Assembly (NCBI GenBank): GCA_036245805.1
Contig: BTRK01000005.1
Location: forward strand, 28,563,469 to 28,627,468
Length of the DNA stretch: 64,000 nt
Direction: 5' to 3'
From: Pristionchus mayeri
Lineage: Eukaryota; Nematoda; Chromadorea; Rhabditida; Neodiplogasteridae
Positions 49,069 through 62,358 of this stretch are shown one piece after another (positions within the stretch are counted from its first letter, which is position 1; the number at the start of each line of letters is the position of its first letter). The position numbers and the translations under genes are program-made. The notes below the pieces were generated by a model. It did no database searches, was not told where the DNA came from, and saw only the letters and a list, made by a program, of their open reading frames with translations.

Positions 49069-52000
49069 TTGAAATGCTCTTCATCGCTTTCATTGTAATC
49101 ATTTGAAATCGAACGATTGGCTGTTCCTTACAAAACGGATCTTAACGATAGATGAAATATGGATGGCTACGTCGGAAAAAAATCACTGCAACTCCAGTTT
49201 CCCGTCATTGAACATAGATAATAGGGTATGGAATGCGCACGGGGGTTGAAATGCTCTTCATCGCTTTCATTGTTATCATTTGAAATCGAACGATTGGCTG
49301 TTCCTTACAAAACGGATCTTAACGATAGATGTAATATGGATGGCTACGTCGGAAAAAATCACTGCAACTCCAGTTTCCTGTCATTGAACATAGATAATAG
49401 GGTATGGAATGCGCACGGGGGTTGAAATGCTCTTCATCGCTTTCATTGTAATCATTTGAAATCGAACGATTGGCTGTTCCTTACAAAACGGATCTTAACG
49501 ATAGATGAAATATGGATGGCTACGTCGGAAAAATCATTGCAACTCCAGTTTCCCGTCATTGAACATAGATAATAGGGTATGGAATGCGCACGGGGGTTGA
49601 AATGCTCTTCATCGCTTTCATAGTAACCATTTGAAATCGAACGATTGGCTGTTCCTTACAAAACGGATCTTAACGATAGATGTAATATGAATGGCTACGT
49701 CGGAAAAAAATCACTGCAACTCCAGTTTCCCGTCATTGAACATAGATAATAGGGTATGGAATGCGCACGGGGGTTGAAATGCTCTTCATCGCTTTCATTG
49801 TTATCATTTGAAATCGAACGATTGGCTGTTCCTTACAAAACGGATCTTAACGATAGATGTAATATGGATGGCTACGTCGGAAAAAAATCACTGCAACTCC
49901 AGTTTCCCGTCATTGAACATAGATAATAGGGTATGGAATGCGCACGGGGGTTGAAATGCTCTTCATCGCTTTCATTGTTATCATTTGAAATCGAACGATT
50001 GGCTGTTCCTTACAAAACGGATCTTAACGATAGATGTAATATGGATGGCTACGTCGGAAAAAAATCACTGCAACTCCAGTTTCCCGTCTTTGAACATAGA
50101 TAATAGGGTATGGAATGCGCACGGGGGTTGAAATGCTCTTCATCGCTTTCATTGTAATCATTTGAAATCGAACGATTGGCTGTTCCTTACAAAACGGATC
50201 TTATCAATAGATGAAATATGGATGGCTACGTCGGAAAAAAATCACTGCAACTCCAGTTTCCCGTCATTGAACATAGATAATAGGGTATGGAATGCGCACG
50301 GGGGTTGAAATGCTCTTCATCGCTTTCATTGTTATCATTTGAAATCGAACGATTGGCTGTTCCTTACAAAACGGATCTTAACGATAGATGTAATATGGAT
50401 GGCTACGTCGGAAAAAATCACTGCAACTCCAGTTTCCTGTCATTGAACATAGATAATAGGGTATGGAATGCGCACGGGGGTTGAAATGCTCTTCATCGCT
50501 TTCATTGTAATCATTTGAAATCGAACGATTGGCTGTTCCTTACAAAACGGATCTTAACGATAGATGAAATATGGATGGCTACGTCGGAAAAATCATTGCA
50601 ACTCCAGTTTCCCGTCATTGAACATAGATAATAGGGTATGGAATGCGCACGGGGGTTGAAATGCTCTTCATCGCTTTCATTGTTATCATTTGAAATCGAA
50701 CGATTGGCTGTTCCTTACAAAACGGATCTTAACGATAGATGTAATATGGATGGCTACGTCGGAAAAAATCACTGCAACTCCAGTTTCCTGTCATTGAACA
50801 TAGATAATAGGGTATGGAATGCGCACGGGGGTTGAAATGCTCTTCATCGCTTTCATTGTAATCATTTGAAATCGAACGATTGGCTGTTCCTTACAAAACG
50901 GATCTTAACGATAGATGAAATATGGATGGCTACGTCGGAAAAATCATTGCAACTCCAGTTTCCCGTCATTGAACATAGATAATAGGGTATGGAATGCGCA
51001 CGGGGGTTGAAATGCTCTTCATCGCTTTCATAGTAACCATTTGAAATCGAACGATTGGCTGTTCCTTACAAAACGGATCTTAACGATAGATGTAATATGA
51101 ATGGCTACGTCGGAAAAAAATCACTGCAACTCCAGTTTCCCGTCATTGAACATAGATAATAGGGTATGGAATGCGCACGGGGGTTGAAATGCTCTTCATC
51201 GCTTTCATAGTAACCATTTGAAATCGAACGATTGGCTGTTCCTTACAAAACGGATCTTAACGATAGATGTAATATGAATGGCTACGTCGGAAAAAAATCA
51301 CTGCAACTCCAGTTTCCCGTCATTGAACATAGATAATAGGGTATGGAATGCGCACGGGGGTTGAAATGCTCTTCATCGCTTTCATTGTTATCATTTGAAA
51401 TCGAACGATTGGCTGTTCCTTACAAAACGGATCTTAACGATAGATGTAATATGGATGGCTACGTCGGAAAAAAATCACTGCAACTCCAGTTTCCCGTCAT
51501 TGAACATAGATAATAGGGTATGGAATGCGCACGGGGGTTGAAATGCTCTTCATCGCTTTCATTGTTATCATTTGAAATCGAACGATTGGCTGTTCCTTAC
51601 AAAACGGATCTTAACGATAGATGTAATATGGATGGCTACGTCGGAAAAAAATCACTGCAACTCCAGTTTCCCGTCTTTGAACATAGATAATAGGGTATGG
51701 AATGCGCACGGGGGTTGAAATGCTCTTCATCGCTTTCATTGTAATCATTTGAAATCGAACGATTGGCTGTTCCTTACAAAACGGATCTTATCAATAGATG
51801 AAATATGGATGGCTACGTCGGAAAAAAATCACTGCAACTCCAGTTTCCCGTCATTGAACATAGATAATAGGGTATGGAATGCGCACGGGGGTTGAAATGC
51901 TCTTCATCGCTTTCATTGTTATCATTTGAAATCGAACGATTGGCTGTTCCTTACAAAACGGATCTTAACGATAGATGTAATATGGATGGCTACGTCGGAA

Positions 52001-55000
52001 AAAATCACTGCAACTCCAGTTTCCTGTCATTGAACATAGATAATAGGGTATGGAATGCGCACGGGGGTTGAAATGCTCTTCATCGCTTTCATTGTAATCA
52101 TTTGAAATCGAACGATTGGCTGTTCCTTACAAAACGGATCTTAACGATAGATGAAATATGGATGGCTACGTCGGAAAAATCATTGCAACTCCAGTTTCCC
52201 GTCATTGAACATAGATAATAGGGTATGGAATGCGCACGGGGGTTGAAATGCTCTTCATCGCTTTCATTGTTATCATTTGAAATCGAACGATTGGCTGTTC
52301 CTTACAAAACGGATCTTAACGATAGATGTAATATGGATGGCTACGTCGGAAAAAAATCACTGCAACTCCAGTTTCCCGTCATTGAACATAGATAATAGGG
52401 TATGGAATGCGCACGGGGGTTGAAATGCTCTTCATCGCTTTCATTGTTATCATTTGAAATCGAACGATTGGCTGTTCCTTACAAAACGGATCTTAACGAT
52501 AGATGTAATATGGATGGCTACGTCGGAAAAAAATCACTGCAACTCCAGTTTCCCGTCTTTGAACATAGATAATAGGGTATGGAATGCGCACGGGGGTTGA
52601 AATGCTCTTCATCGCTTTCATTGTAATCATTTGAAATCGAACGATTGGCTGTTCCTTACAAAACGGATCTTATCAATAGATGAAATATGGATGGCTACGT
52701 CGGAAAAAAATCACTGCAACTCCAGTTTCCCGTCATTGAACATAGATAATAGGGTATGGAATGCGCACGGGGGTTGAAATGCTCTTCATCGCTTTCATTG
52801 TTATCATTTGAAATCGAACGATTGGCTGTTCCTTACAAAACGGATCTTAACGATAGATGTAATATGGATGGCTACGTCGGAAAAAATCACTGCAACTCCA
52901 GTTTCCTGTCATTGAACATAGATAATAGGGTATGGAATGCGCACGGGGGTTGAAATGCTCTTCATCGCTTTCATTGTAATCATTTGAAATCGAACGATTG
53001 GCTGTTCCTTACAAAACGGATCTTAACGATAGATGAAATATGGATGGCTACGTCGGAAAAATCATTGCAACTCCAGTTTCCCGTCATTGAACATAGATAA
53101 TAGGGTATGGAATGCGCACGGGGGTTGAAATGCTCTTCATCGCTTTCATAGTAACCATTTGAAATCGAACGATTGGCTGTTCCTTACAAAACGGATCTTA
53201 ACGATAGATGTAATATGGATGGCTACGTCGGAAAAAAATCACTGCAACTCCAGTTTCCCGTCATTGAACATAGATAATAGGGTATGGAATGCGCACGGGG
53301 GTTGAAATGCTCTTCATCGCTTTCATTGTTATCATTTGAAATCGAACGATTGGCTGTTCCTTACAAAACGGATCTTAACGATAGATGTAATATGGATGGC
53401 TACGTCGGAAAAAAATCACTGCAACTCCAGTTTCCCGTCATTGAACATAGATAATAGGGTATGGAATGCGCACGGGGGTTGAAATGCTCTTCATCGCTTT
53501 CATTGTTATCATTTGAAATCGAACGATTGGCTGTTCCTTACAAAACGGATCTTAACGATAGATGTAATATGGATGGCTACGTCGGAAAAAAATCACTGCA
53601 ACTCCAGTTTCCCGTCTTTGAACATAGATAATAGGGTATGGAATGCGCACGGGGGTTGAAATGCTCTTCATCGCTTTCATTGTAATCATTTGAAATCGAA
53701 CGATTGGCTGTTCCTTACAAAACGGATCTTATCAATAGATGAAATATGGATGGCTACGTCGGAAAAAAATCACTGCAACTCCAGTTTCCCGTCATTGAAC
53801 ATAGATAATAGGGTATGGAATGCGCACGGGGGTTGAAATGCTCTTCATCGCTTTCATTGTTATCATTTGAAATCGAACGATTGGCTGTTCCTTATAAAAC
53901 GGATCTTAACGACAGATGTAATATGGATGGCTACGTCGGAAAAAATCACTGCAACTCCAGTTTCCCGTCATTGAACATAGATAATAGGGTATGGAATGCG
54001 CACGGGGGTTGAAATGCTCTTCATCGCTTTCATTGTTATCATTTGAAATCGAACGATTGGCTGTTCCTTACAAAACGGATCTTAACGATAGATGTAATAT
54101 GGATGGCTACGTCGGAAAAAATCACTGCAACTCCAGTTTCCTGTCATTGAACATAGATAATAGGGTATGGAATGCGCACGGGGGTTGAAATGCTCTTCAT
54201 CGCTTTCATTGTTATCATTTGAAATCGAACGATTGGCTGTTCCTTACAAAACGGATCTTAACGATAGATGTAATATGGATGGCTACGTCGGAAAAAATCA
54301 CTGCAACTCCAGTTTCCTGTCATTGAACATAGATAATAGGGTATGGAATGCGCACGGGGGTTGAAATGCTCTTCATCGCTTTCATAGTAACCATTTGAAA
54401 TCGAACGATTGGCTGTTCCTTACAAAACGGATCTTAACGATAGATGAAATATGGATGGCTACGTCGGAAAAAAATCACTGCAACTCCAGTTTCCCGTCAT
54501 TGAACATAGATAATAGGGTATGGAATGCGCACGGGGGTTGAAATGCTCTTCATCGCTTTCATTGTAATCATTTGAAATCGAACGATTGGCTGTTCCTTAC
54601 AAAACGGATCTTATCAATAGATGAAATATGGATGGCTACGTCGGAAAAAAATCACTGCAACTCCAGTTTCCCGTCATTGAACATAGATAATAGGGTATGG
54701 AATGCGCACGGGGGTTGAAATGCTCTTCATCGCTTTCATTGTTATCATTTGAAATCGAACGATTGGCTGTTCCTTACAAAACGGATCTTATCAATAGATG
54801 AAATATGGATGGCTACGTCGGAAAAAATGACTGCAACTCCAGTTTCTGTCATTGAACTTAGATAATAGGGTATGGAATGCGCACGGGGGTTGAAATGCTC
54901 TTCATCGCTTTCATTGTAATCATTTGAAATCGAACGATTGGCTGTTCCTTACAAAACGGATCTTATCAATAGATGAAATATGGATGGCTACGTCGGAAAA

Positions 55001-56628
55001 AAATCACTGCAACTCCAGTTTCCCGTCATTGAACATAGATAATAGGGTATGGAATGCGCACGGGGGTTGAAATGCTCTTCATCGCTTTCATTGTTATCAT
55101 TTGAAATCGAACGATTGGCTGTTCCTTACAAAACGGATCTTATCAATAGATGAAATATGGATGGCTACGTCGGAAAAAATGACTGCAACTCCAGTTTCTG
55201 TCATTGAACTTAGATAATAGGGTATGGAATGCGCACGGGGGTTGAAATGCTCTTCATCGCTTTCATTGTAATCATTTGAAATCGAACGATTGGCTGTTCC
55301 TTACAAAACGGATCTTAACGATAGATGAAATATGGATGGCTACGTCGGAAAAAAATCACTGCAACTCCAGTTTCCCGTCATTGAACATAGATATTAGGGT
55401 ATGGAATGCGCACGGGGGTTGAAATGCTCTTCATCGCTTTCATTGTAATCATTTGAAATCGAACGATTGGCTGTTCCTTACAAAACGGATCTTATCAATA
55501 GATGAAATATGGATGGCTACGTCGGAAAAAAATCACTGCAACTCCAGTTTCCCGTCATTGAACATAGATAATAGGGTATGGAATGCGCACGGGGGTTGAA
55601 ATGCTCTTCATCGCTTTCATTGTTATCATTTGAAATCGAACGATTGGCTGTTCCTTACAAAACGGATCTTATCAATAGATGAAATATGGATGGCTACGTC
55701 GGAAAAAATGACTGCAACTCCAGTTTCTGTCATTGAACTTAGATAATAGGGTATGGAATGCGCACGGGGGTTGAAATGCTCTTCATCGCTTTCATTGTAA
55801 TCATTTGAAATCGAACGATCGGCTGTTCCTTACAAAACGGATCTTATCAATAGATGAAATATGGATGGCTACGTCGGAAAAAAATCACTGCAACTCCAGT
55901 TTCCCGTCATTGAACATAGATAATAGGGTATGGAATGCGCACGGGGGTTGAAATGCTCTTCATCGCTTTCATTGTTATCATTTGAAATCGAACGATTGGC
56001 TGTTCCTTACAAAACGGATCTTATCAATAGATGAAATATGGATGGCTACGTCGGAAAAAATGACTGCAACTCCAGTTTCTGTCATTGAACTTAGATAATA
56101 GGGTATGGAATGCGCACGGGGGTTGAAATGCTCTTCATCGCTTTCATTGTAATCATTTGAAATCGAACGATTGGCTGTTCCTTACAATACGGATCTTAAC
56201 GATAGATGAAATATGGATGGCTACGTCGGAAAAAAATCACTGCAACTCCAGTTTCCCGTCATTGAACATAGATATTAGGGTATGGAATGCGCACGGGGGT
56301 TGAAATGCTCTTCATCGCTTTCATTGTTATCATTTGAAATCGAACGATTGGCTGTTCCTTACAAAACGAATCTGAACGATAGATGTAATATGGATGGCTA
56401 CGTCAGAAAAAATCACTGCAACTCCGGTTTCCTGTCATTGAACATAGATAAGAGGGTATGGAATGCGCACGGGGGTTGAAATGCTCTTCATCGCTTTCAT
56501 TGTAACCGTTTGAAATCGAACGATTTGCTGTTCCTTACAAAACGGATCTTAACGATAGATGAAATATGGATGGCTACGTCGGAAAAATCACTGCAACTCC
56601 AGTTTCCCGTCATTGAGCATAGATAATA

Positions 56629-57180
56629 TTCGCTGTACGAAAATCACCGAGATGCAGCATTCCTATGATTTAGTTAAAAAAATTAATATTGAGCAAATTA
56701 GACCAAACCAAGTGGACAGGCCTTTATCGTACCCCAATAGTACCCATAAACTAAGTTTCATCGAAATTCATGGCTATGACTTTTTTTCTGATGGCAAAAG
56801 GGGCTCATTTTCCTGCATTCTTAAAGAAAACCCGTGATAATGTGTATGAGAGAACTCTTCTGTTGGCTCAATTTGCTCAATTGTCCTCAAACGGCCTCGT
56901 ATGTACAATATTCATTCAACCGGAATTCAATAATTTTCTTTGCTCCATTCCCCTCCCTCCATTCTAAACAATCATGTGCAGTGATTATCCGAGTGAATTG
57001 AGCTTGTACATGAGTTGTAATGCAAGATCGCGATTTTTCAATGATTACTCACGCCTGTTCTATCCATTCAATTTGAATTAACTGGAAATCTGATTTGCAA
57101 AGAGAAGAATGCGCCCCGGTCGAAACCCCACTCAATCCGCTCATTTCCATCTTCGTGTCTCCCTCTGAGCGGTCTTCCCT
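56629..57180. other. Interval between satellite and hydrolase gene
   Basis: Unique A/T-rich sequence. A 92-codon frame crosses the satellite edge and has no recognisable domain. The final 100 bp are probably the 5' untranslated leader or promoter of the gene that starts at 57181. Confidence 0.5.
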
Positions 57181-60100
57181 ATGGTCGACGATGAATTCGC
57201 TGAAGAAGACACACAACAATCCCTCTCTCAGGTATCTACTAGGGAAAATATGTATCATGCCATGTTCAGTGTATGTTTTGTTCTATTTTCACGGATTATC
57301 ATAATTTGTTGATCATAGCACTCAAATTAACCAAAAATATTTCAGTTATCGATTCGCGAGGAGGATTTGGAGACGATAGAATTGAGCGATGTAGAGCTCG
57401 ATCTCGAAAGAGCTCTGGCCGGAATTTCTCCTCGGGAGAAAAAATCGACTGGAACCGGGTGAAGAATATCTAAACACTAAGTTGATCTTTGATCTCTCTC
57501 AGATCAAAAAGTATCGAACCAACGCAAGGAACTGGATTGGACAAGGATAAAGAGGGAATTGATGAAGTGCGACATGTACAATAAAAGATATACTGTAGGA
57601 AAGAGTTAGCGAAAGATTTAGAGAAAGAGTTGAAATTATATTTTAATATTGTAAAAACGTTTCCTGAGCAAACAATGCTGACTTTCCACAAAGGGAGAAG
57701 ATGTATATCAAAGGGACATATATTTTAATGATGTTGCTTTCCAGATTAACAAGGAGAAGCCGATCGGTTTTTTGGGCATTGTGTCGAATCTGCTGAAGGT
57801 GAGGGGAAGATACGCAGGCGGCGCTAAAAGAGGGCTAAAAGATGTGCGACCGATGTGATATGAGATGTGAGAGAGTGACCGAAATATACCAGAACTTCTT
57901 TGGATATTACTGGAAAATGACTCTGTGAGTGGAAAGTCTAGATAGTGCATTGGTGAGTACTGAGAATCCCTGGCACGATACAACTGGTTTTCTGATTGAA
58001 TCGCACCGAAGCGTCGTCCAAATTATTTTTGTGAAATTGTAGACCTGTGGAATCCTTTGCTATTTTGGATGCCCTCCTGTTCCGGAACTAATCACTCGGT
58101 ATCGTTGTATATACAGAAAACTCGAATATATATAAGGTTGCAGAAAAGTGGCATTTCATCCACCGGAATGCGCCTACTCGGCATTCTTGCGAAGCGATCC
58201 CAAGAAGAAGATTGTAAGCGCGCGAAAGGTGACAAGCTGCATAGTGACCGAATCCCAACAATGTATATCTTTCTCAGGACGTGAATAAGGAATTCTCGGT
58301 CCAGTCGACGCCCTTACACGAAATTTCTCAACATGAGTACGAGACGATGATGAAACAGTGCGCGCCATTCACAGGTACAACTATGATATAAATGCTGTCA
58401 GTTCTAATCTAATCGATGATTGAAGTAACAACTCGGGAGAACAGCGTACTAGTGGGTGTGCACTTCCGTCCTTCCTTTTATCCGGATAAATAGGATATCA
58501 GCAATTTCCGCAAACAGGTATCAGTGCCTAAGTGCTCTCCAAATAATTGTATTTCTCTTTCCCCGGTGATCATTTTCGCACAACCCAACAGCGCGGATCT
58601 GGGATCGTTCATGCATCCGCGCACCGTTAGCTTCGCTGGTGAGGTCATCTATTGAAGTGTGATGTAGAATACTGTTGTATTTAATGGAAATATTTACATC
58701 TACAGAGCTTGCGGATGCTATGCATAGGGTCCACTACGTGGATAGCCGATGTTTCGGAATCTGGACAAAAGTTGGTTAAAACAGTCCCATAGGGTCTCAA
58801 TAACATCCTCCTTTTGGAATTAGATCGATATCTCATCTCTAAAGCGAGATACAGCTCGAGAAGCACGCGCGACGAGCACAACGGGAGAGGGGGGAAAGGC
58901 GAGACGAGAGGAAAAGTGGGCGGAGTCAATCTCTTCTCTCTTCTCCTCTCCCCTTTGTCGCTCCCCCCTCCATTATTCCGCCGATTTCGCTATACAAATA
59001 AGTGAAATACCGTTCTAATCTTCGCTTAAGATATCCCCCGATGCTTTTGTGTGTATTGTAGGAGCATTCAAGTAAAAAACATCACATTTATCGTTTAGGG
59101 CCACAATTCACGCGCAAAACAACAGAAATTAGCACAATAAAATAAGAAAGCGAGTGAGTGGTGCCAGCAGACCATTTAATTCTCAGAAAGACATGGAAAC
59201 TAGGGAACAGGGTATGGATACGGTAGGTGGATACTGTAAGTGGTCAGAGAAGGCCGAGATAGATAAAAAGATAGAAGAGGGTAGGGGAGGAGAAAATACA
59301 GACGGAAAACAACCAGACGAAATGGCAAGCACCTACGAGGGAAACATTCGTGCTGAGCACAAGAACAAAGATCGACAGAATATAAAATTTCTGAGAATAA
59401 GAAACAAATTTACAATAATTAGTCATAAATAAATCTATTGAATACTTTGGAATAAAAATATCTGATATACTCAGAATAATATGATATAAAAGATCGATCT
59501 ACAATAAGAAATGCAATGACTATGCAGGCTGACAAAGAAAGTTTAAATTGGTGGGCAAGTGGATCAGAGAAGATTTTCGAGCAAGTCGAACAATAATCAT
59601 TTAGGGAGGACTCTAACTGGGAAAGGGGGGGGGGGGTGGTCGAAGGAAATTAGGGGAAATGGAGGTGACCAATCTGGTCTCACCTCTCGTGAAGATCGAA
59701 GAGACGACTCCATCCTCTCTCACGTCTTCTTCCAATCGATGCTCTGGCTCTGAAAAAGTAGATTTTACAATTTAGAAACAATGCGCACATGGAAACCACT
59801 ATCTCCATATAAATACCTACCAATTTAATCGTACAAATAAGAAATACGACTAGGAAAATAACTAAAAGCGGCGAAAAATCTAACGAATTGGACGAACCAA
59901 AGCATCACGGATGTATACAACTCGTTAGAGTGCATGAACAGAGGTAACTGATAGCAAAACACAAAGGTTAGCTAAGAAGAGTAATCAATAATCACAGCAA
60001 TACTTACTTACGCGTTAGAGATGGAGCGAAAAACGGATCAGGCCGGCTAATCCTACCAATTATAAGTGTTGAACGCATCGAAACCGCACCAAAACGGGAA

Positions 60101-61432
60101 CAATGATAGACCAGTTCACGTAGACTAGGAACAAGCAAGAAAATACATAAAATAATCGATGAAAACGCGATAAAAATCTATAAATCGATAAAACAGGCAG
60201 CCGAATATATCGTTCCGACAGTATCTGTTCAATGCCTCCTCGACGGTATAATAGCGCAACTTCCTTAGGAATTAACGTAATTTCTCCCGGAGCTTCAAAA
60301 AATTCAAATGAGGAGCACAATTAAACGAAAGTATAAATCTTCGTTTGCTTTCGCGTTTTGGACTGATATGAGACCATTAAATATGAATATTGCCCGACGA
60401 ACTTATAATTTTTCGTATAAACGGCATTTTAACCTTATTTTTTCAATTTTGACCTACTTAGAGGAGTCAGACCTAGTTCGTCGACCAACCACTCGATTTG
60501 TCTCGGGGAAAGCTATCGAATTCTTTTTTGGTCGACCGTTTTGGTCGCAAATTACGCATGTGCTCCTCAAATCTCGCTTTAGAGAGGAGAACTGTCCGAG
60601 CCGAGTGGGCGGAGCTTGTGGTGTCTAGCTATGCACATGGACGTCTACGGCTTTGACTACTCGGGGTTCGAAACGTTCAGAAGTTCCACCTCACTATGGT
60701 ATTCAGTTATGGCTTGAGCTCTGGGCATCCTTCTGAACGAAATATGTATGCCGACATCCATGCCGTGTACGATCATGTGAGGAAGGAACAACCGGATAAG
60801 AAAGTAAGAGAATGAGAAGGATGTGCCTTACCTTCGCTCATTCAGATTTGTCTCATCGGATACTCTATCGGCACATCAGCAGTGACCGATCTTGCATCGC
60901 TCGAATCACCCGGATTGTCAGGTTTGGGGGAGTAGTCTGGGCATGAATCGTATTTCCTGATTGTAGGGGTCATTCTGATCGCACCCTTCACCTCTGGAAT
61001 GAGACTTATGTGGAATGAACCAGAAAAGGAGAAGACATGCTGCCTCGATCGATTCACCAGGCAATTGTTTTAAGATAATATATTACCCTGAAGTGAAATA
61101 CTTAATCAGAATATTAAAAAAATTATAATGTATTATCTTCTAGCATAGAAAAGATGGCCGATATCGCTGTGCCAGTGCTCATAATTCACGGTGCAGATGA
61201 TACGGTGGATTGAATGATTGTTCTTATTATTGATCGGTTCTCCCAGATGATATCGGTGGAACACTCACAAGAACTGCACCGCCGTCTTAAGCATCCCGTT
61301 CCCCCGCTCTTTGTGCACGGAGCTGACCATATGAGTGAGTTCAAAGTAAAATCTTAAATAACTCCATTTTTAGCCATATTTAACGGCAGTACTATGGAGA
61401 CATTCCGTCGTATCTACAAATTCCTCAAGTAA
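57181..61432 (+). CDS. ABHD17-like alpha/beta hydrolase (putative protein depalmitoylase)
   Basis: An acidic N-terminal extension (MVDDEFAEEDTQQSLSQ and two more exons) precedes the family core. The core has a Cys-rich membrane-targeting motif CGILCYFGCPPVPELITR, then KVAFHPPECAYSAFL, matching CCLFCCPPCP..LAFLPPEPTY of ABHD17 proteins. Next come QPNSADLG (usually HGNAVDLG), HMDVYGFDYSG, GLSSGHPSERNMYADIHAVY, the nucleophile elbow GYSIGTSAVTDLA, LIAPFTSGMRLM, VPVLIIHGADDT (acid residue) and FVHGADHM (catalytic His). Family members remove palmitate from membrane proteins. The catalytic Ser, Asp and His are all visible, but the oxyanion-side HGNA is changed to QPNS. A 1.9 kb hAT element splits the exon before HMDVYGFDYSG; reading through requires splicing over it (see findings). 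The stop TAA is at 61430-61432. The first exon is the least certain part. Confidence 0.85.
58725..60627. mobile_element. hAT-type element (1903 bp) inserted in a coding exon
   Basis: An exact 8-bp duplication GCTATGCA flanks it at 58717-58724 and 60628-60635. The element starts TAGGGTCCAC and ends GTGGTGTCTA, an imperfect inverted repeat beginning TAG as in hAT elements. Its right end (GTGGGCGGAGCTTGTGGTGTCTA) closely matches the right end of the hAT element at 25778-26498 (GTGGGCGGAGCCTGCGGTCTCTA). Open frames inside are under 110 codons with no hAT transposase motifs, so it is non-autonomous. Confidence 0.85.
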
Positions 61433-62358
61433 GAATTGGTCGCATTACAGGGATCTTCGCTCGACTTTCTGTAGGAGTCTAGTAGTTAACACACTGCCAA
61501 ATGAAATCGAGCTACGGTCCCGATAATATGTATTAGAATATTCTAGTACTTGTGATGGTGCACAACGTCTTATCCAGGTCGGAAGCATTCGTGAACACGG
61601 CAAGTGAGTCACGTGACGAAGAAACTAAATCGTAGTCCCCCTCCCCTCATTTGAATAGTGTGTGTGATACTGCAATCTTGATCTGATCTATGTGATCTAC
61701 CAATCTGCAAAGCATAAAGCTCGTTTGCAATATACATTTGGTTAGACTACGGTGTTTATATCATGGCATACGACATGGACAAAATATCAATTGAGAGGAA
61801 GGTTGGAAGAGTCGGTGGTCCGCTGGTACTCGTTGCATGTCCTACAGTTGCATTTCAGAGCAGTGCAAGTGTTGGTCAATTGCGGTGCTTACAAATTTTA
61901 TTAAGATGTTGGGTGTTCACGATAAATGATAACAGACTTGTGTACAAACATCTTGAATCTTCCGTAACTTCCAGATCTGATCAATTCTCGGAGTCCGACT
62001 GGTGATTACCAGAATCCTAGAATCTGCTACTCACGAATATTCCAAGACCATAACTAGTTGTTTTTTGACGAATCGATTTCTCTTGTAATTATACATAATC
62101 ATAAAGCTAGCAGTAAATTCTGAGAGCTATTTCGAACTTTTTAAAAAAAGCATCATAAAAAATCAGTCCCCAATCTAGAATTTCCCGGCTTTACAAAATT
62201 GTAATTTCCGGTTCCGCTTCTCGTCACATTTTGTGCGGGAGAACGGAAAAGTTAATTTTCAAATTGTTTTTCTTTAATAATTTTGTTATTGATGCTTTAA
62301 TATAATTACTTTATTTATAAATTTGCACAATTATAGTCTGGGACTCGTATAAAGACGT
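61433..62358. other. Intergenic interval upstream of the polymerase gene
   Basis: No gene is supported. The last 100 bp are A/T-rich and contain an acceptor-like AATTATAG about 20 nt before the start codon of the polymerase gene, a plausible trans-splice site. Confidence 0.5.

Larger units (their letters stand above)
42340..56628 (+). repeat. Satellite array, about 81 monomers of 176 bp
   Basis: Head-to-tail copies of a unit containing GGGTATGGAATGCGCACGGG, GAAATCGAACGATTGGCTGT, CGGATCTTAACGATAGATG and CACTGCAACTCCAGTTTCC. Most monomers are 175-177 bp and very similar. The first (around 42.4-42.7 kb) and last (around 56.3-56.6 kb) are the most diverged, as expected at array edges. Diagnostic variants (CATTGTTATCATT, CATAGTAACCATT, CTTATCAATAG, CCGTCTTTGAAC) recur at multiples of the monomer, giving higher-order blocks of about 880, 1059 and 1587 bp between 49 and 54 kb. 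The 65-codon frames that recur across monomers are by-products of identical sequence. No CENP-B box consensus was seen. Confidence 0.97.

Noticed and set aside
45216..56479. Repeated 65-codon frames starting MECARGLKCSSS within the satellite
   Set aside because: They recur only because monomers are nearly identical; a 176-bp unit is not a multiple of three, frames break with single variants, and there is no codon bias or start context.
42340..56628. CRISPR-like regular array
   Set aside because: There are no unique spacers between short repeats; the whole unit repeats in tandem, and the genome is eukaryotic.
42340..56628. CENP-B box in the monomer
   Set aside because: I looked for the TTCG....A..CGGG pattern on both strands of the consensus and did not find it.
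59154..59432. 92-codon frame inside the hydrolase locus
   Set aside because: It lies inside the hAT element, is low in complexity and shows no transposase or other motif.
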